From NCBI GenBank assembly GCA_963620595.1, contig CAVFAY010000006.1, positions 53,729 through 117,728 on the forward strand: a stretch of DNA of 64,000 bases, in the 5' to 3' direction. Of this stretch, positions 45,645 to 55,641 are shown piece by piece. A model generated the notes under the pieces. The model was not told the DNA's origin. It saw nothing but the letters and a program-made list of their open reading frames with translations, and ran no database searches. Position 1 is the stretch's first letter, and each line of letters opens with the position of its first letter. The position numbers and the translations under genes were made by a program. The DNA comes from Butyricicoccus_A sp963620595 (GTDB lineage Bacteria > Bacillota > Clostridia > Oscillospirales > Butyricicoccaceae).

Positions 45645-45802
45645 GTCCAGGTTTTAGAACACATACCGCAATGTACTAAGAATGGAAGATTGTGTGTGAA
45701 AAAACTACACTGCTGAGCGTTACTACCAGTATCGGCCACGACAGCTTCCACAGCTTTTCGCAGAACGTAGTATCGCATCATAAGAAAGGAGCACATAGAT
45801 AT

Positions 45803-48718
45803 ATGCCTGTATTTAATGAAGACAATACCATCGAACAGATGATAATATCCTCTCTAGAGAACAACGGCTGGAAATACATTCCGGCCGAAGAGCTTCCTCG
45901 TAACTATTCTGATGTCATGGTCGAACCCATGGTAAAAGAAGCCTTGATTCGTTTGAACCCAGAGATTGCTGAAGAGCCTTCTCGCGCTGACGAAGTTATT
46001 TACAAACTTCGTACCATTATTCTTTCTGTGCAGGCTCATAACCTAGTCACCCAGAATGAACTGTTTAAGAAGATGATATTTGAGACGAACTCCTATCCTT
46101 TTGGCAAGGACGGCCGCATGATTCCGATCCGTTTCTTCGGAACACTAACTAAAGAGAATCTTGCTCTGAATGAATATGTCGTAACAAATCAGTGGGTCTA
46201 TCCGCAGGCTGAAGGTGGCAAACGTCTGGACATTGTCTTGCTGATCAATGGATTTCCACTAGTTATCGGTGAACTAAAGACACCGGTTCGTAATGCAATT
46301 ACCTGGTTGGACGCCGCATCCGATATTGCTGCTTACGAGAAGAGCATCCCTCAAATGTTTGTCACCAACGTTTTCAACTTTGGTACTGAAGGTAAATGCT
46401 ATCGTTATGGCTCTGTAAATATGCCAGTAAACAAGTGGGGGCCTTGGCACACTCCTACACACAAAACCGAAGGTGGTCTTGCTGATGTAAAGATCAGCGT
46501 AGAAGATATGATCACGCCTGCAAAGGTCATGGATATTTTCCAGTTCTTCACCATGTTCGCCACCGATAAGAAATACAGAAAATATAAGATCATTTGCCGT
46601 TATCAGCAGTTTGAAGGCGCCAACTTAATTGTGGAACGCGTTATTGCTGGCTATCCCAAAAAAGGTTTAATCTGGCACTTCCAAGGCTCTGGTAAATCTC
46701 TTCTCATGGTATTCGCTGCGCAAAAACTGCGTATGCTGCCAGAACTGAAGAATCCGACCGTTGTTATCGTCGACGACCGTATCGACCTCGAGACTCAGAT
46801 TACCGCTACCTTCAATGCATCTGATATTCCCGGTCTGGCAAGCGCATCATCCAAGGAAGAATTGATTGACTTTTTCCGCGGCGACATGAGAAAAATTCTG
46901 ATTACTACCATCTTCAAGTTTGGGGAAGTAAATGGTGAGTTGAACCCTCGTGATAACATCATTCTGATGGTCGATGAGGCTCATCGTACCCAGGAAGGCG
47001 ATCTTGGCGAGAAGATGCGTACCGCACTGCCGAATGCCTTCTTCTTTGGTCTTACTGGTACCCCTATCAACCGCATTGACAAAAACACATTTCTCACATT
47101 CGGTGCGGAGGAAGATCGTTCTGGATACATGAGTAAGTATTCCTTTTCTGACTCCATCCGCGACGGTGCAACACTTCCACTTCACTTTGAGCCAGTTCCT
47201 GTTGAACTGCATGTTGACCAGGATAATCTAGACCGCGCCTTTGCGGCACTAACAGAAGGCCTCACGGATGCGGAGCGAGCAGAACTCTCTCAGAAAGTCA
47301 ACATGAAAGCGATCATGTATAACCCCGCCCGTATTCGTAAAGTGTGTGAGCATATTGCAAAACACTATCGCGAAAAGATCGAACCGAACGGATATAAGGG
47401 GCAGGTCGTCGTTTATGATCGTGAGTGTTGCCTTATGTATAAGAAAGAACTGGACAAGCTTCTCGGGCCAGATGCTACCACTATTGTCATGGATACTAAT
47501 AACGATAAAGAAGATCGTTACAAGGACTTCCGTCGTGATCGCGATGCCGAGGCAAAGCTCCTGGACTATTTCCGTGAACCTGCTAGTCCGCTGAAGCTGG
47601 TAATAGTAACCTCCAAGCTGTTGACCGGCTTCGATGCTCCGATCCTACAGGCAATGTATCTGGACAAGCCTATGAAAGACCATACTCTTCTGCAGGCAAT
47701 CTGCCGCACAAACCGTACTTACGACCAGGGCAAAACCTACGGTCTCATAGTAGATTATATTGGCATCTTCGATAACGTTGCTAAGGCGCTTGACTTTGAC
47801 GATAACACCATGAAGCGCATCATTACTAATATTGAAGAGATCAAGAAGCAGTTCCCCGCGCTTTTGAAGAAATGTCTCAGCTATTTTATGGGCGTGGATC
47901 GTACCCAGGAAGGTTGGGAAGGTTTGATGGCAGCTCAGGAATGCCTACCGAATAACAAAATCAAAGATGCGTTTGCCGCAGACTATCGTGTTCTGAACCG
48001 TGCATATGATGTTCTCTCCCCGGATCAATTCCTTTCACCTTATAAATTCGATTATCAGTGGCTCTCCCGTGTATATGAATCCGTTAAGCCTACTGACGGC
48101 CGCGGCGGTTTAATCTGGGCAGCTCTTGGTGCAAAAACAATCGAGCTAGTTAACCAGAACATTTCCGTCGGTGAAGCCAAAGAAGATGAGGATATCCTTT
48201 CCCTTGACGCTGACCTTATCGACGATTTCTTGACTAACCGCCAGGATGCAAAGAAAAAGGCAAAAAAAATCGAAATCAACCTAGTAGCAAAAATCCTGAA
48301 GCACGCTAACGAGCCTCGCTTCAAAAAACTCGGTGAAAAGCTAGAAGAGCTTCGTGAGAAGCATGAGCAGGGTCTTATCACCAGCATTGAGTTTCTGAAA
48401 CTTCTGTTGGATCTTGCCAAAGAAGCTGTACAGGCCGAACAAGAAGTTGTCCCCGTTCAGGAAGTTGACAAGGGTGTCGCTGCCCTGACCGAACTTTTCA
48501 ATGGGGTCCGCAATCAGAGTACGCCAGTAATCGTCGAGCGCATCGTTAAAGATATCGACGATATCGTAAAAATTGTCCGTTTTGATGGCTGGCAGAGCAC
48601 TACCGCAGGTAAGCAGGAAGTCAAGAAGGCTCTCCGCAGCGTTGTCTGGATCAAGTATAAGATCAAAGACAAAGATGTTTTCGATAAGGCTTACGGCTAT
48701 ATAGAGCAGTACTATTAA
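45803..48718 (+). CDS. hsdR: Type I restriction enzyme R subunit
   Basis: This protein is about 971 residues from ATG 45803 after AAAGGAG. The N-terminal nuclease has RLDIVLLINGFPLVIGELKT (D-E-x-K). The motor has Walker A HFQGSGKSLL, DEAH box LMVDEAHRTQ and FGLTGTPINRI. It translocates DNA and cuts away from the site when unmethylated. The C-terminal helical domain binds the methylase. It is intact. It uses the same promoter as the previous gene. Confidence 0.95.
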   Translation: MPVFNEDNTIEQMIISSLENNGWKYIPAEELPRNYSDVMVEPMVKEALIRLNPEIAEEPSRADEVIYKLRTIILSVQAHNLVTQNELFKKMIFETNSYPFGKDGRMIPIRFFGTLTKENLALNEYVVTNQWVYPQAEGGKRLDIVLLINGFPLVIGELKTPVRNAITWLDAASDIAAYEKSIPQMFVTNVFNFGTEGKCYRYGSVNMPVNKWGPWHTPTHKTEGGLADVKISVEDMITPAKVMDIFQFFTMFATDKKYRKYKIICRYQQFEGANLIVERVIAGYPKKGLIWHFQGSGKSLLMVFAAQKLRMLPELKNPTVVIVDDRIDLETQITATFNASDIPGLASASSKEELIDFFRGDMRKILITTIFKFGEVNGELNPRDNIILMVDEAHRTQEGDLGEKMRTALPNAFFFGLTGTPINRIDKNTFLTFGAEEDRSGYMSKYSFSDSIRDGATLPLHFEPVPVELHVDQDNLDRAFAALTEGLTDAERAELSQKVNMKAIMYNPARIRKVCEHIAKHYREKIEPNGYKGQVVVYDRECCLMYKKELDKLLGPDATTIVMDTNNDKEDRYKDFRRDRDAEAKLLDYFREPASPLKLVIVTSKLLTGFDAPILQAMYLDKPMKDHTLLQAICRTNRTYDQGKTYGLIVDYIGIFDNVAKALDFDDNTMKRIITNIEEIKKQFPALLKKCLSYFMGVDRTQEGWEGLMAAQECLPNNKIKDAFAADYRVLNRAYDVLSPDQFLSPYKFDYQWLSRVYESVKPTDGRGGLIWAALGAKTIELVNQNISVGEAKEDEDILSLDADLIDDFLTNRQDAKKKAKKIEINLVAKILKHANEPRFKKLGEKLEELREKHEQGLITSIEFLKLLLDLAKEAVQAEQEVVPVQEVDKGVAALTELFNGVRNQSTPVIVERIVKDIDDIVKIVRFDGWQSTTAGKQEVKKALRSVVWIKYKIKDKDVFDKAYGYIEQYY

Positions 48719-48732
48719 CCCGAAGGAGGTAC

Positions 48733-51153
48733 ATGCGTATGATTGGAGCAATCATCGGCGATATTGCTGGCTCAAGATTTGAGTGGCATAATATAAAAAC
48801 CAAAGAATTCAAACTTCTGATGCGCGACTGTCATTTCACAGATGACACGGTCATGTCTCTGGCGGTCTGTGAGGCTCTCATGAGCTGTAAAAGCAATCAT
48901 AGTGACCTCTCCAAACAAGCTATCACATACATGCAGGAAATCGGTAATAAATACCCGCATGCCGGCTACGGCGAAAGCTTCTATCACTGGCTACACGAAA
49001 AAAGTCCCAAGCCCTATAATAGCTGGGGCAACGGATCGGCCATGCGCGTCAGCGGTTGTGGTTATGCAGCCAAAAGTCTCGAAGAAGTCATTCAGTTTTC
49101 TCGCATGGTAACAGAAGTTACCCACAGTCATCCGGAAGGCATCAAAGGTGCTGAAGCCACCGCTGTTGCTGTATATCTGGCCCGTACCGGCAAAAATATT
49201 CTGGAAATCCGTGATTATATTAACAAATACTATTATCCTATAAACTTCACCCTGGATTCGATACGTAATGAGTATAAGTTCGATGTTTCCTGCCAGGGTA
49301 GTGTTCCTCAAGCTCTTGAGGCATTCTTTGAATCTCGCAATTTTGAGGATGCAATCCGTAATGCAATCTCCATTGGAGGAGACAGTGACACTATCGCCGC
49401 CATCACTGGTGCTGTAGCTGAGGCCTATTATGGCGTGCCTACCAACATCCGCAAACATGCGCTAACATTCTTGGATGAACGTCTGCTGAACATTCTGGTA
49501 GAATTTGAAAACCTCTACCCCTCAAAGATTGAGGTTGTTCAGGAAGGTAGCAGTGTTGCTTTCGAACCCGCTCCCGCTCGGGAGGTTAAAGCTGGCAAAC
49601 GTGCAGATACAATGAAAGCTGCGATGGCTGCCGCGGATAAAGATCAAGCCGCAACCACTTCCGTTTCAGAAGAAACCACCAGTCAAAAGCTGTTTTCACA
49701 CTTGTTTGAGGCCTGCAATATCCTCCGCGGCCCAATCAATCAGGATGAATACAAGAGCTACGTAACGCCTATTCTCTTCTTCAAACGGCTTTCTGACGTT
49801 TATGACGAAGAAACCCAAGCTGCACTTGAAGAGTCCGGTGGTGATGAAGAATATGCAAGCTTCCCAGAAAATCACCGATTTGTTATCCCAGAAGGCTGCC
49901 ATTGGAAAAATGTTCGTGAGGCAAGCACGAACGTCGGTGTTGCTATTGTCAATGCAATGAATGGTATCGAGCGTGCAAATCCCGATACCCTGAGTGGCGT
50001 CTTTAGCAGCTTTGATGATGCGAACTGGACGGATAAGACAAAACTTTCAGACGAAAGACTAAAAGACTTGATTGAGCACATGTCCAAGCTCAAAGTCGGC
50101 AACAATAATTATTCTGCCGATGTCATGGGCGACAGCTATGAATTCCTGATTAAGAAGTTCGCAGACCTGTCAAAGAAAAATGCCGGTGAGTTCTATACCC
50201 CTCGTTCTATCGTTAAGCTGCTCATCATGCTGCTAGCTCCCAAAGCTGGCGAAACCGTGTACGATCCAGCATGTGGAACGGGCGGGATGCTAATCGAAGC
50301 CATTCGATTCATGCATGGTGACAAACTCACCTATGGCCGCATCTACGGCCAGGAGAAAAACCTCGCGACCTCCGCAATTGCACGGATGAACTTGTTCTTG
50401 CACGGCGCTAAAGACTTCAAAGTCACACAGGGCGATACCCTTCGTTCGCCGAATTATCTAGAAAGAGGCGCATTGCAGACTTTCGACTGCGTAGTCGCAA
50501 ATCCTCCATTTTCTTTGAAAAACTGGGGTTCCGAGCAGTTCAGCAGCGATATCTACGGCCGAAACATATGGGGTTGCCCAACTGACTCCAATGGTGATTT
50601 TGCATGGCTGCAGCACATGGTGAAGTCGATGAACCCGAAGACCGGACGCTGCGCCGTTGTACTCCCGCAAGGTGTTTTGTTCAGAAGTGGCAAGGAAGGA
50701 GAAATCCGTCGGCAGCTCGTTGAGTCAGATAAATTGGAAGCCATCATTACAATGGCCAGTGGCGTATTCTACTCAACCGGAGTATCCGCTTGCATTCTTT
50801 TCTTGAACAACAAATCCGTCTCTCACAGAGGGCGTATCTGTATGATCGACGGTTCGGGCATCTACACTCCACAAAGAGCACAAAACATCATGACAGAGAC
50901 GGACATCCAGACTGTTTTTGATTACTATACCTCTTATGAAGACGTGATCGAAAAGGTCAAGATCGTCACGATTGCCGACATTCGAGAAAAGGATTACTCT
51001 CTTGCAATTAATAATTATATCGAAAAGCAAGAGCAAGAAATGATTCCTCCAGAAGAAATCCGCAGACAGTATTTTGAGGCATACAACAATATGCTCAAGG
51101 CCGAGGAACGGATGCGCGAACTGCTGCTGAAGGGAGGCTATATTAGTGAGTAA
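48733..51153 (+). CDS. ADP-ribosylglycohydrolase-HsdM fusion
   Basis: This single 806-residue frame starts after GGAGG. Residues about 1-265 are a DraG-type ADP-ribosylglycohydrolase with GAIIGDIAGSRFE, the Mg-binding FTDDTVMS and ISIGGDSDTIAAITGA. A 50-residue linker (AREVKAGKRADTMKAAMAA) follows. Residues about 320-806 are a complete HsdM with motif I YDPACGTGGML and NPPF in VVANPPFSL. It should remove ADP-ribose from a protein or DNA, and methylate adenine as part of the type I enzyme. The next gene overlaps its stop. Confidence 0.93.
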   Translation: MRMIGAIIGDIAGSRFEWHNIKTKEFKLLMRDCHFTDDTVMSLAVCEALMSCKSNHSDLSKQAITYMQEIGNKYPHAGYGESFYHWLHEKSPKPYNSWGNGSAMRVSGCGYAAKSLEEVIQFSRMVTEVTHSHPEGIKGAEATAVAVYLARTGKNILEIRDYINKYYYPINFTLDSIRNEYKFDVSCQGSVPQALEAFFESRNFEDAIRNAISIGGDSDTIAAITGAVAEAYYGVPTNIRKHALTFLDERLLNILVEFENLYPSKIEVVQEGSSVAFEPAPAREVKAGKRADTMKAAMAAADKDQAATTSVSEETTSQKLFSHLFEACNILRGPINQDEYKSYVTPILFFKRLSDVYDEETQAALEESGGDEEYASFPENHRFVIPEGCHWKNVREASTNVGVAIVNAMNGIERANPDTLSGVFSSFDDANWTDKTKLSDERLKDLIEHMSKLKVGNNNYSADVMGDSYEFLIKKFADLSKKNAGEFYTPRSIVKLLIMLLAPKAGETVYDPACGTGGMLIEAIRFMHGDKLTYGRIYGQEKNLATSAIARMNLFLHGAKDFKVTQGDTLRSPNYLERGALQTFDCVVANPPFSLKNWGSEQFSSDIYGRNIWGCPTDSNGDFAWLQHMVKSMNPKTGRCAVVLPQGVLFRSGKEGEIRRQLVESDKLEAIITMASGVFYSTGVSACILFLNNKSVSHRGRICMIDGSGIYTPQRAQNIMTETDIQTVFDYYTSYEDVIEKVKIVTIADIREKDYSLAINNYIEKQEQEMIPPEEIRRQYFEAYNNMLKAEERMRELLLKGGYISE

Positions 51154-52635
51154 GAGAATAACCATCGAAGAACTGCAATCCTACCTTTGGAACTCCGCAG
51201 TTCTCTTGAGAACCAACATTGATGCCGGCGCCTATAAACAATACATTTTTCCATTGTTATTCTTCAAGCGCATCTGTGATGTGTACGACGAGGAAACCGC
51301 TCTCGCTATCGAAGAATACGGTGATGACGCTGCTGAATTTGATGATGACGAAATCCACACCTTTGTGGTTCCGAAAGGCTATCATTGGAATGATGTCCGT
51401 GCCGTATCCGAAAATGTTGGTGTGGCCATCGTTGAAGCTTTCCGCAAAGTGGAAAACGCCAACATCGATAAGTTGCAAGGCATTTTCGGTGATGGTGCTT
51501 GGACAAACAAAAACAGACTACCTGACAGATTGTTAAAGGACCTTTTGGAACACTTTAGCACACAGACTCTTTCTATCGCCAACTGTCCGGAAGACGAGCT
51601 TGGCCAGGGATATGAATACCTCATCAAGAAATTTGCTGATGACAGCGGTCACACAGCACAGGAGTTTTACACGAATCGTACTGTTGTGCATTTGATGACC
51701 GAGATGCTGAAACCAGAGTCTGGTGAATCTATACCTGTGGAAGCGCAGGTATGCTCATTTCAGCTATCGCATACTTAAAAGAGCAAGGCAAGGAATGGCG
51801 CAATGTGGCTGTTTATGGCCAAGAAATCAACGCACTTACCTCCGCAATTGGCAAAATGAATCTGTTCCTACATGGAGTCAAGGATTTCAGTATTGTCAAC
51901 GGTGATACGCTTGCTTCTCCCGCCTTTATTGAGAACGGAAAATTGCAGCAATTCGACCTCTGCCTTGCGAATCCTCCTTATTCCATTAGCCAGTGGGATC
52001 GTGCTGCTTTTGAGAGTGATAAATACGGACGTAATTTCTTAGGCGTTCCTCCACAGGGCCGTGCCGACTATGCTTTTCTTCAGCACATTATTGCAAGTCT
52101 TAAAGAAGATACCGGTCGATGCGCTATTTTATTCCCGCATGGAGTCCTTTTCCGTAATGAAGAAAATGCTATGCGTGAAAAGCTGGTACGCAGCGATAAA
52201 GTGGAATGCGTCATCGGCCTTGGACCGAACCTCTTCTACAATTCTCCTATGGAAGCCTGCATTATGATTTGCCGCATGACCAAGAGACCGGAACGCCGAG
52301 GACAGATTCTCTTCATTAACGCTGTTAACGAGGTCGAGCGGAAGAACGCACAGAGTTATCTGGAAGACCGACATATTCAGCGAATTGCAACTGCGTATAA
52401 AAACTACTGTGATGATGGCGACTTTGCTAAGATCGCAACCATTCAGGACATTGCTGACAACAACTTCTCGCTCAGCATTCCGCTGTATGTTAAGCCAGAA
52501 GTGAACGAAGACGAAATCGATACTCGCACTATTCAGGAGCACTACGACAGCTGGAGAGCTGCCTCAGAAATGATGAAGTTGAGTTATGAGAAGCTGAATT
52601 CCATGCTGAGAAAGGAGGCCGAAGATCATGAGTAA
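51146..52635 (+). pseudogene. hsdM: Second HsdM, frameshifted by a 10-base deletion in motif I
   Basis: The start GTG 51146 follows GGGAGG. The protein reads into TEMLKPESGESI, then leaves frame and stops at 51776. The correct frame resumes from CGSAGMLISAIAYLKEQGK and runs to 52635 with NPPYSISQWD intact. Compared with the fusion paralog (GETVYDPACGTGG), exactly 10 bases coding Y-D-P are missing. The lost AdoMet motif predicts no activity even if frame were restored. Confidence 0.87.
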
Positions 52636-53779
52636 AGTAAAATTGGGCGATGTTGCTATCGAGCATAAGGAAACCTGTAAGGGCAGCAAAGATGAATATC
52701 CCATCGTTGGCCTTGAGCATCTTATTCCGGAGGAAGTAACACTTACCACTTGGAGCGAAAATAGCGACAATACTTTTACTAAGTTGTTTCGTAAGGGAAA
52801 TGTTCTCTTTGGCCGCCGCAGAGCTTATCTCAAAAAGGCTGCTGTTGCTCCGTTTGACGGTATATGCTCCGGTGACATCACCGTTATCGAAGCCATTCCG
52901 GAGAAGATTCTTCCTGAGTTTCTTCCATTTATCATTCAGAATGATGATCTGTTTGACTTCGCTGTTGGCAAGTCTGCCGGTTCCCTCTCTCCCCGTGTAA
53001 AGTGGGAGCATCTGAAAAACTACGAGTTTGAGCTGCCTGATATGGACAAACAGCGTGAGCTTGCCGAGCTCCTATGGGCTATGGACGCCACAAAGAAATC
53101 CTATCAGAAATTGATTGCGGCGACGGATGAACTGGTAAAATCTCAATTTATCGAGATGTTTGGTGATGTTAAAGAACACATTAAGCTGCCGCTGGTTGAG
53201 TTCGGCTCACTTATTAATATTGGGCCACAAAATGGATTATACAAGTCATCAAAACATTATCGTTTAGACCAGTCAGGCACTCCGATAATACGGGTTGATT
53301 CGTTTTACGATGGTCGGATTACGGATCATTCGACTCTGAAGCGGTTGGAATGCTCGCAAGAAGAAATATCAACATATAGCTTGAAAAACGAGGATCTGGT
53401 CTTTAACAGAGTCAACGGAAGCGTAGAAAATGTAGGAAAATGCGCTCTTATTAGCGACTTGCGTGAAGAAACCGTGTTCGAATCAAACATAATGCGTGTT
53501 AGAGTTGATACAAGTAAAGTGGATATTAAATTCCTATTTACATACCTGTGCTCGGATATAGTACGGACTCAGATTAAAGAGAAAGCCAGAGTCGCAAATC
53601 AGGCAAGTGTGAACCAGACCGATATCCGTAGCATTTTGATTCCATTACCGAATATCGAGTTACAGAGAAAATATGCAACTTTCGTTCGTCAGAGCGATAA
53701 ATCAAAATTTGAACTCGAACAGGCGCTTGTAGAACTAAACGCCACCTACAAACGCATCATTGCCGAGAATCTCGGCTAA
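52628..53779 (+). CDS. hsdS: Type I restriction specificity subunit
   Basis: This 383-residue protein has two target-recognition domains. TRD1 (about 1-155) starts MSKVKLGDVAIEHKETC, then the conserved helix LWAMDATKKSYQKLIAATDELVKSQFIEMFG. TRD2 (about 180-345) follows, and the closing helix ends VRQSDKSKFELEQALVELN. It overlaps hsdM. It sets the two-part DNA target. A second TRD2-like half lies 1.1 kb downstream, beyond the recombinase. Confidence 0.93.
   Translation: MSKVKLGDVAIEHKETCKGSKDEYPIVGLEHLIPEEVTLTTWSENSDNTFTKLFRKGNVLFGRRRAYLKKAAVAPFDGICSGDITVIEAIPEKILPEFLPFIIQNDDLFDFAVGKSAGSLSPRVKWEHLKNYEFELPDMDKQRELAELLWAMDATKKSYQKLIAATDELVKSQFIEMFGDVKEHIKLPLVEFGSLINIGPQNGLYKSSKHYRLDQSGTPIIRVDSFYDGRITDHSTLKRLECSQEEISTYSLKNEDLVFNRVNGSVENVGKCALISDLREETVFESNIMRVRVDTSKVDIKFLFTYLCSDIVRTQIKEKARVANQASVNQTDIRSILIPLPNIELQRKYATFVRQSDKSKFELEQALVELNATYKRIIAENLG
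53141..53153 (+). repeat. Specificity switch repeat, copy 1
   Basis: TCTCAATTTATCG, followed by ATGTT(T/C)GG, recurs at 54845-54857 in the same codon phase (SQFI). It lies at the junction between the central helix and TRD2 of hsdS. Confidence 0.75.
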
Positions 53780-53839
53780 GAACCAAGGTCATGAAGTTTC
53801 CTCCGGCTCGTGGAACCACCGGAAACGGAGGATAACGAA

Positions 53840-54832
53840 ATGGAGGAAACTGTTATGATTGACCAAGTAATCACAAATATCCAGAATGACCTACTCGGCA
53901 TACTGGATAAAAACCAAATGAAGCAGCTTTCGGAGGTGTTGACAAAGCATCTATCTCCCTTAGAACCATCAAAAGCCGCAGATAAGCAAAAAATGAACAG
54001 CTTGCTGCCGACTTTTATATCTGCAAAGCGTGTTGAAGGCTGCTCAGAAAAGTCCCTCCGCTATTACGAATCAACCATTCGCAATATGTTGGAGGCTATC
54101 AACAAGCCCGAGTGCCAGATCACAACCACAGATTTGCGTAGCTACCTTGATACATATCAGCGCAGAGGTACCGTCAGTAAGGTCACTTTAGACAACGTAA
54201 GACGTATTCTCTCATCCTTCTTTGCATGGCTTGAAGACGAAGACTATATTGTCAAGAGCCCTGTTAGAAGAATTCACAAGGTGAAAACCGGCAAAACGGT
54301 CAAGGAGACTTATTCCGATGAATCTTTGGAGCTAATGCGCGATCATTGTGATAATTCACGGGATTTGGCTATGATTGATCTTCTGTGTTCTACCGGCATC
54401 CGTGTCGGTGAGTTTGTAAAGCTTAATCGCAGCGATGTAGACTTCGAGAACCGGGAATGCATCGTTTTCGGTAAAGGAAATAAGCAGCGCAAGGTCTACT
54501 TTGACGCCCGGACTAAAATTCACTTGCAACGCTATCTGGGTGAACGTACTGACACAAACGAGGCACTGTTCGTATCACTACTGAAGCCATTTGACCGGCT
54601 TCAAATCAGTGGCGTGGAGATCAGACTCCGCAAAATTGGTCGTGAACTTAGTTTCCATAAGGTTCATCCACACAAGTTTCGACGAACGCTCGCTACAATG
54701 GCTATCGACAAAGGTATGCCGATTGAGCAGGTACAACAGCTTCTAGGCCACCAGAGCATTGATACGACACTCCAGTACGCTATGGTAAACCAGAACAACG
54801 TGAAGGAGTCACATCGTAAGTTTATTGGATGA
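53840..54832 (+). CDS. Tyrosine recombinase of the hsdS locus
   Basis: This protein is about 330 residues from ATG 53840 after GGAGG. The N-terminal SAM-like core-binding domain has SLRYYESTIRNMLEAI. Catalytic residues: Arg in CSTGIRVGEF, H-x-x-R in HPHKFRRTLAT, His in LLGHQSIDTTLQYA with the Tyr. It is XerC/D-like. It lies between hsdS and an alternative specificity half, so switching of hsdS is its most likely job. Its stop codon sits next to repeat copy 2. Confidence 0.92.
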   Translation: MEETVMIDQVITNIQNDLLGILDKNQMKQLSEVLTKHLSPLEPSKAADKQKMNSLLPTFISAKRVEGCSEKSLRYYESTIRNMLEAINKPECQITTTDLRSYLDTYQRRGTVSKVTLDNVRRILSSFFAWLEDEDYIVKSPVRRIHKVKTGKTVKETYSDESLELMRDHCDNSRDLAMIDLLCSTGIRVGEFVKLNRSDVDFENRECIVFGKGNKQRKVYFDARTKIHLQRYLGERTDTNEALFVSLLKPFDRLQISGVEIRLRKIGRELSFHKVHPHKFRRTLATMAIDKGMPIEQVQQLLGHQSIDTTLQYAMVNQNNVKESHRKFIG

Positions 54833-54844
54833 ACTGTTTGCAAT

Positions 54845-54857
54845 TCTCAATTTATCG
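54845..54857 (+). repeat. Specificity switch repeat, copy 2
   Basis: A second TCTCAATTTATCG, 1704 bases from copy 1, in direct orientation. A hybrid made here would read DELVKSQFIVMFGG in frame into the second half-gene. Confidence 0.75.
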
Positions 54858-54859
54858 TT

Positions 54860-55411
54860 ATGTTCGGAGGTCGGGAGAAAAGCTGTTATTGTACCTTGGA
54901 AGAATGTTGTGTGTCAGTAACAGGAGGCTCAACTCCATCGATGAAACGTGAAGATTATTATGGTGGAAACGTGCCTTTCATAAAGTCTGGAGATGTAAAA
55001 GCCGACTATGTCTCTTCAGGCGCATTGTGGTTAACACAGAGAGCGTTGGATGAAACAACAGCAAGATATGTTCCGACTGGCACCGTCATTGTAGTGACAA
55101 GAAGCGGTATTCTGAAGCATGATTTGCCTGTCGCCATAACATCAAACCCTGTGGTAATTAATCAGGATATCAAGGCATTTGAACCAAAATCAGAGTTTTT
55201 ACCGCAGTACCTTGCTTGGGCTATCCGATCCAAAGAAGATACTCTACTGAGCAAGACAAGAGCAATGACAGTCGATAATATCGAAAGTAGAGAACTCTAT
55301 GAAATTCCAGTAATGATCGCCAATACAGAAGAGCAGGAGCGGTTTGCGGCCTTTGTCCGGCAGAGCGATAAATCAAAATATCTCACTCAAGAAATCATTA
55401 GAATGAGGTGA
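54860..55411 (+). CDS. Alternative HsdS half (TRD cassette), truncated
   Basis: This 183-residue half-subunit starts inside the conserved helix (SQFIVMFGG). TRD body: VTGGSTPSMKREDYYGGNVPFIKSGDV. It ends ERFAAFVRQSDKSKYLTQEI. It has no TRD1 or ribosome site; upstream frame stops at TGA 54830-54832. 19 bases around CAGAGCGATAAATCAAAAT match the end of the full hsdS. It is a silent TRD2 store. The tail after QSDKSK is unlike the intact gene, so its 3' end is truncated. Confidence 0.8.
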   Translation: MFGGREKSCYCTLEECCVSVTGGSTPSMKREDYYGGNVPFIKSGDVKADYVSSGALWLTQRALDETTARYVPTGTVIVVTRSGILKHDLPVAITSNPVVINQDIKAFEPKSEFLPQYLAWAIRSKEDTLLSKTRAMTVDNIESRELYEIPVMIANTEEQERFAAFVRQSDKSKYLTQEIIRMR

Positions 55412-55415
55412 GCGC

Positions 55416-55610
55416 ATGAGTATAAACAATAAGATCTTTGAAGCCAAGCGCGATCGAAAAGATAACTTTGGTAAATATATTGGTTATCGCAACAGTCTGA
55501 CCTTGAATGCAGATGTCTGCGATAAGGAAGAATGGACTGTTGATATCATCAAATCCCGTACTGACAGTATGGTGAAGAAAATACTGAAAATGTTCCAATT
55601 TGGATTTTGA
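55416..55610 (+). CDS. Small protein resembling the C-terminus of GmrSD/DUF1524
   Basis: This 64-residue protein starts after GAGGTGAGCGC and reads NNKIFEAKRDRKDNFGKYIGY, then DKEEWTVDIIKSRTDSMVKKIL. The pattern N-x-x-F-x-x-K-R-D, W-x-x-x-x-I-x-x-R resembles the end of DUF1524 (HNH) regions in GmrSD type IV restriction proteins. The rest of that protein is absent. It is probably a leftover; translation as a separate peptide is possible. Confidence 0.6.
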   Translation: MSINNKIFEAKRDRKDNFGKYIGYRNSLTLNADVCDKEEWTVDIIKSRTDSMVKKILKMFQFGF

Positions 55611-55641
55611 AGTATATTTCTGAAAGGAGGCACTTATTTTG

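Noticed and set aside
53141..55411. hsdS inversion system of the common type
   Set aside because: The second specificity half is in the same orientation as hsdS and the repeats are direct, so inversion is not possible with them.
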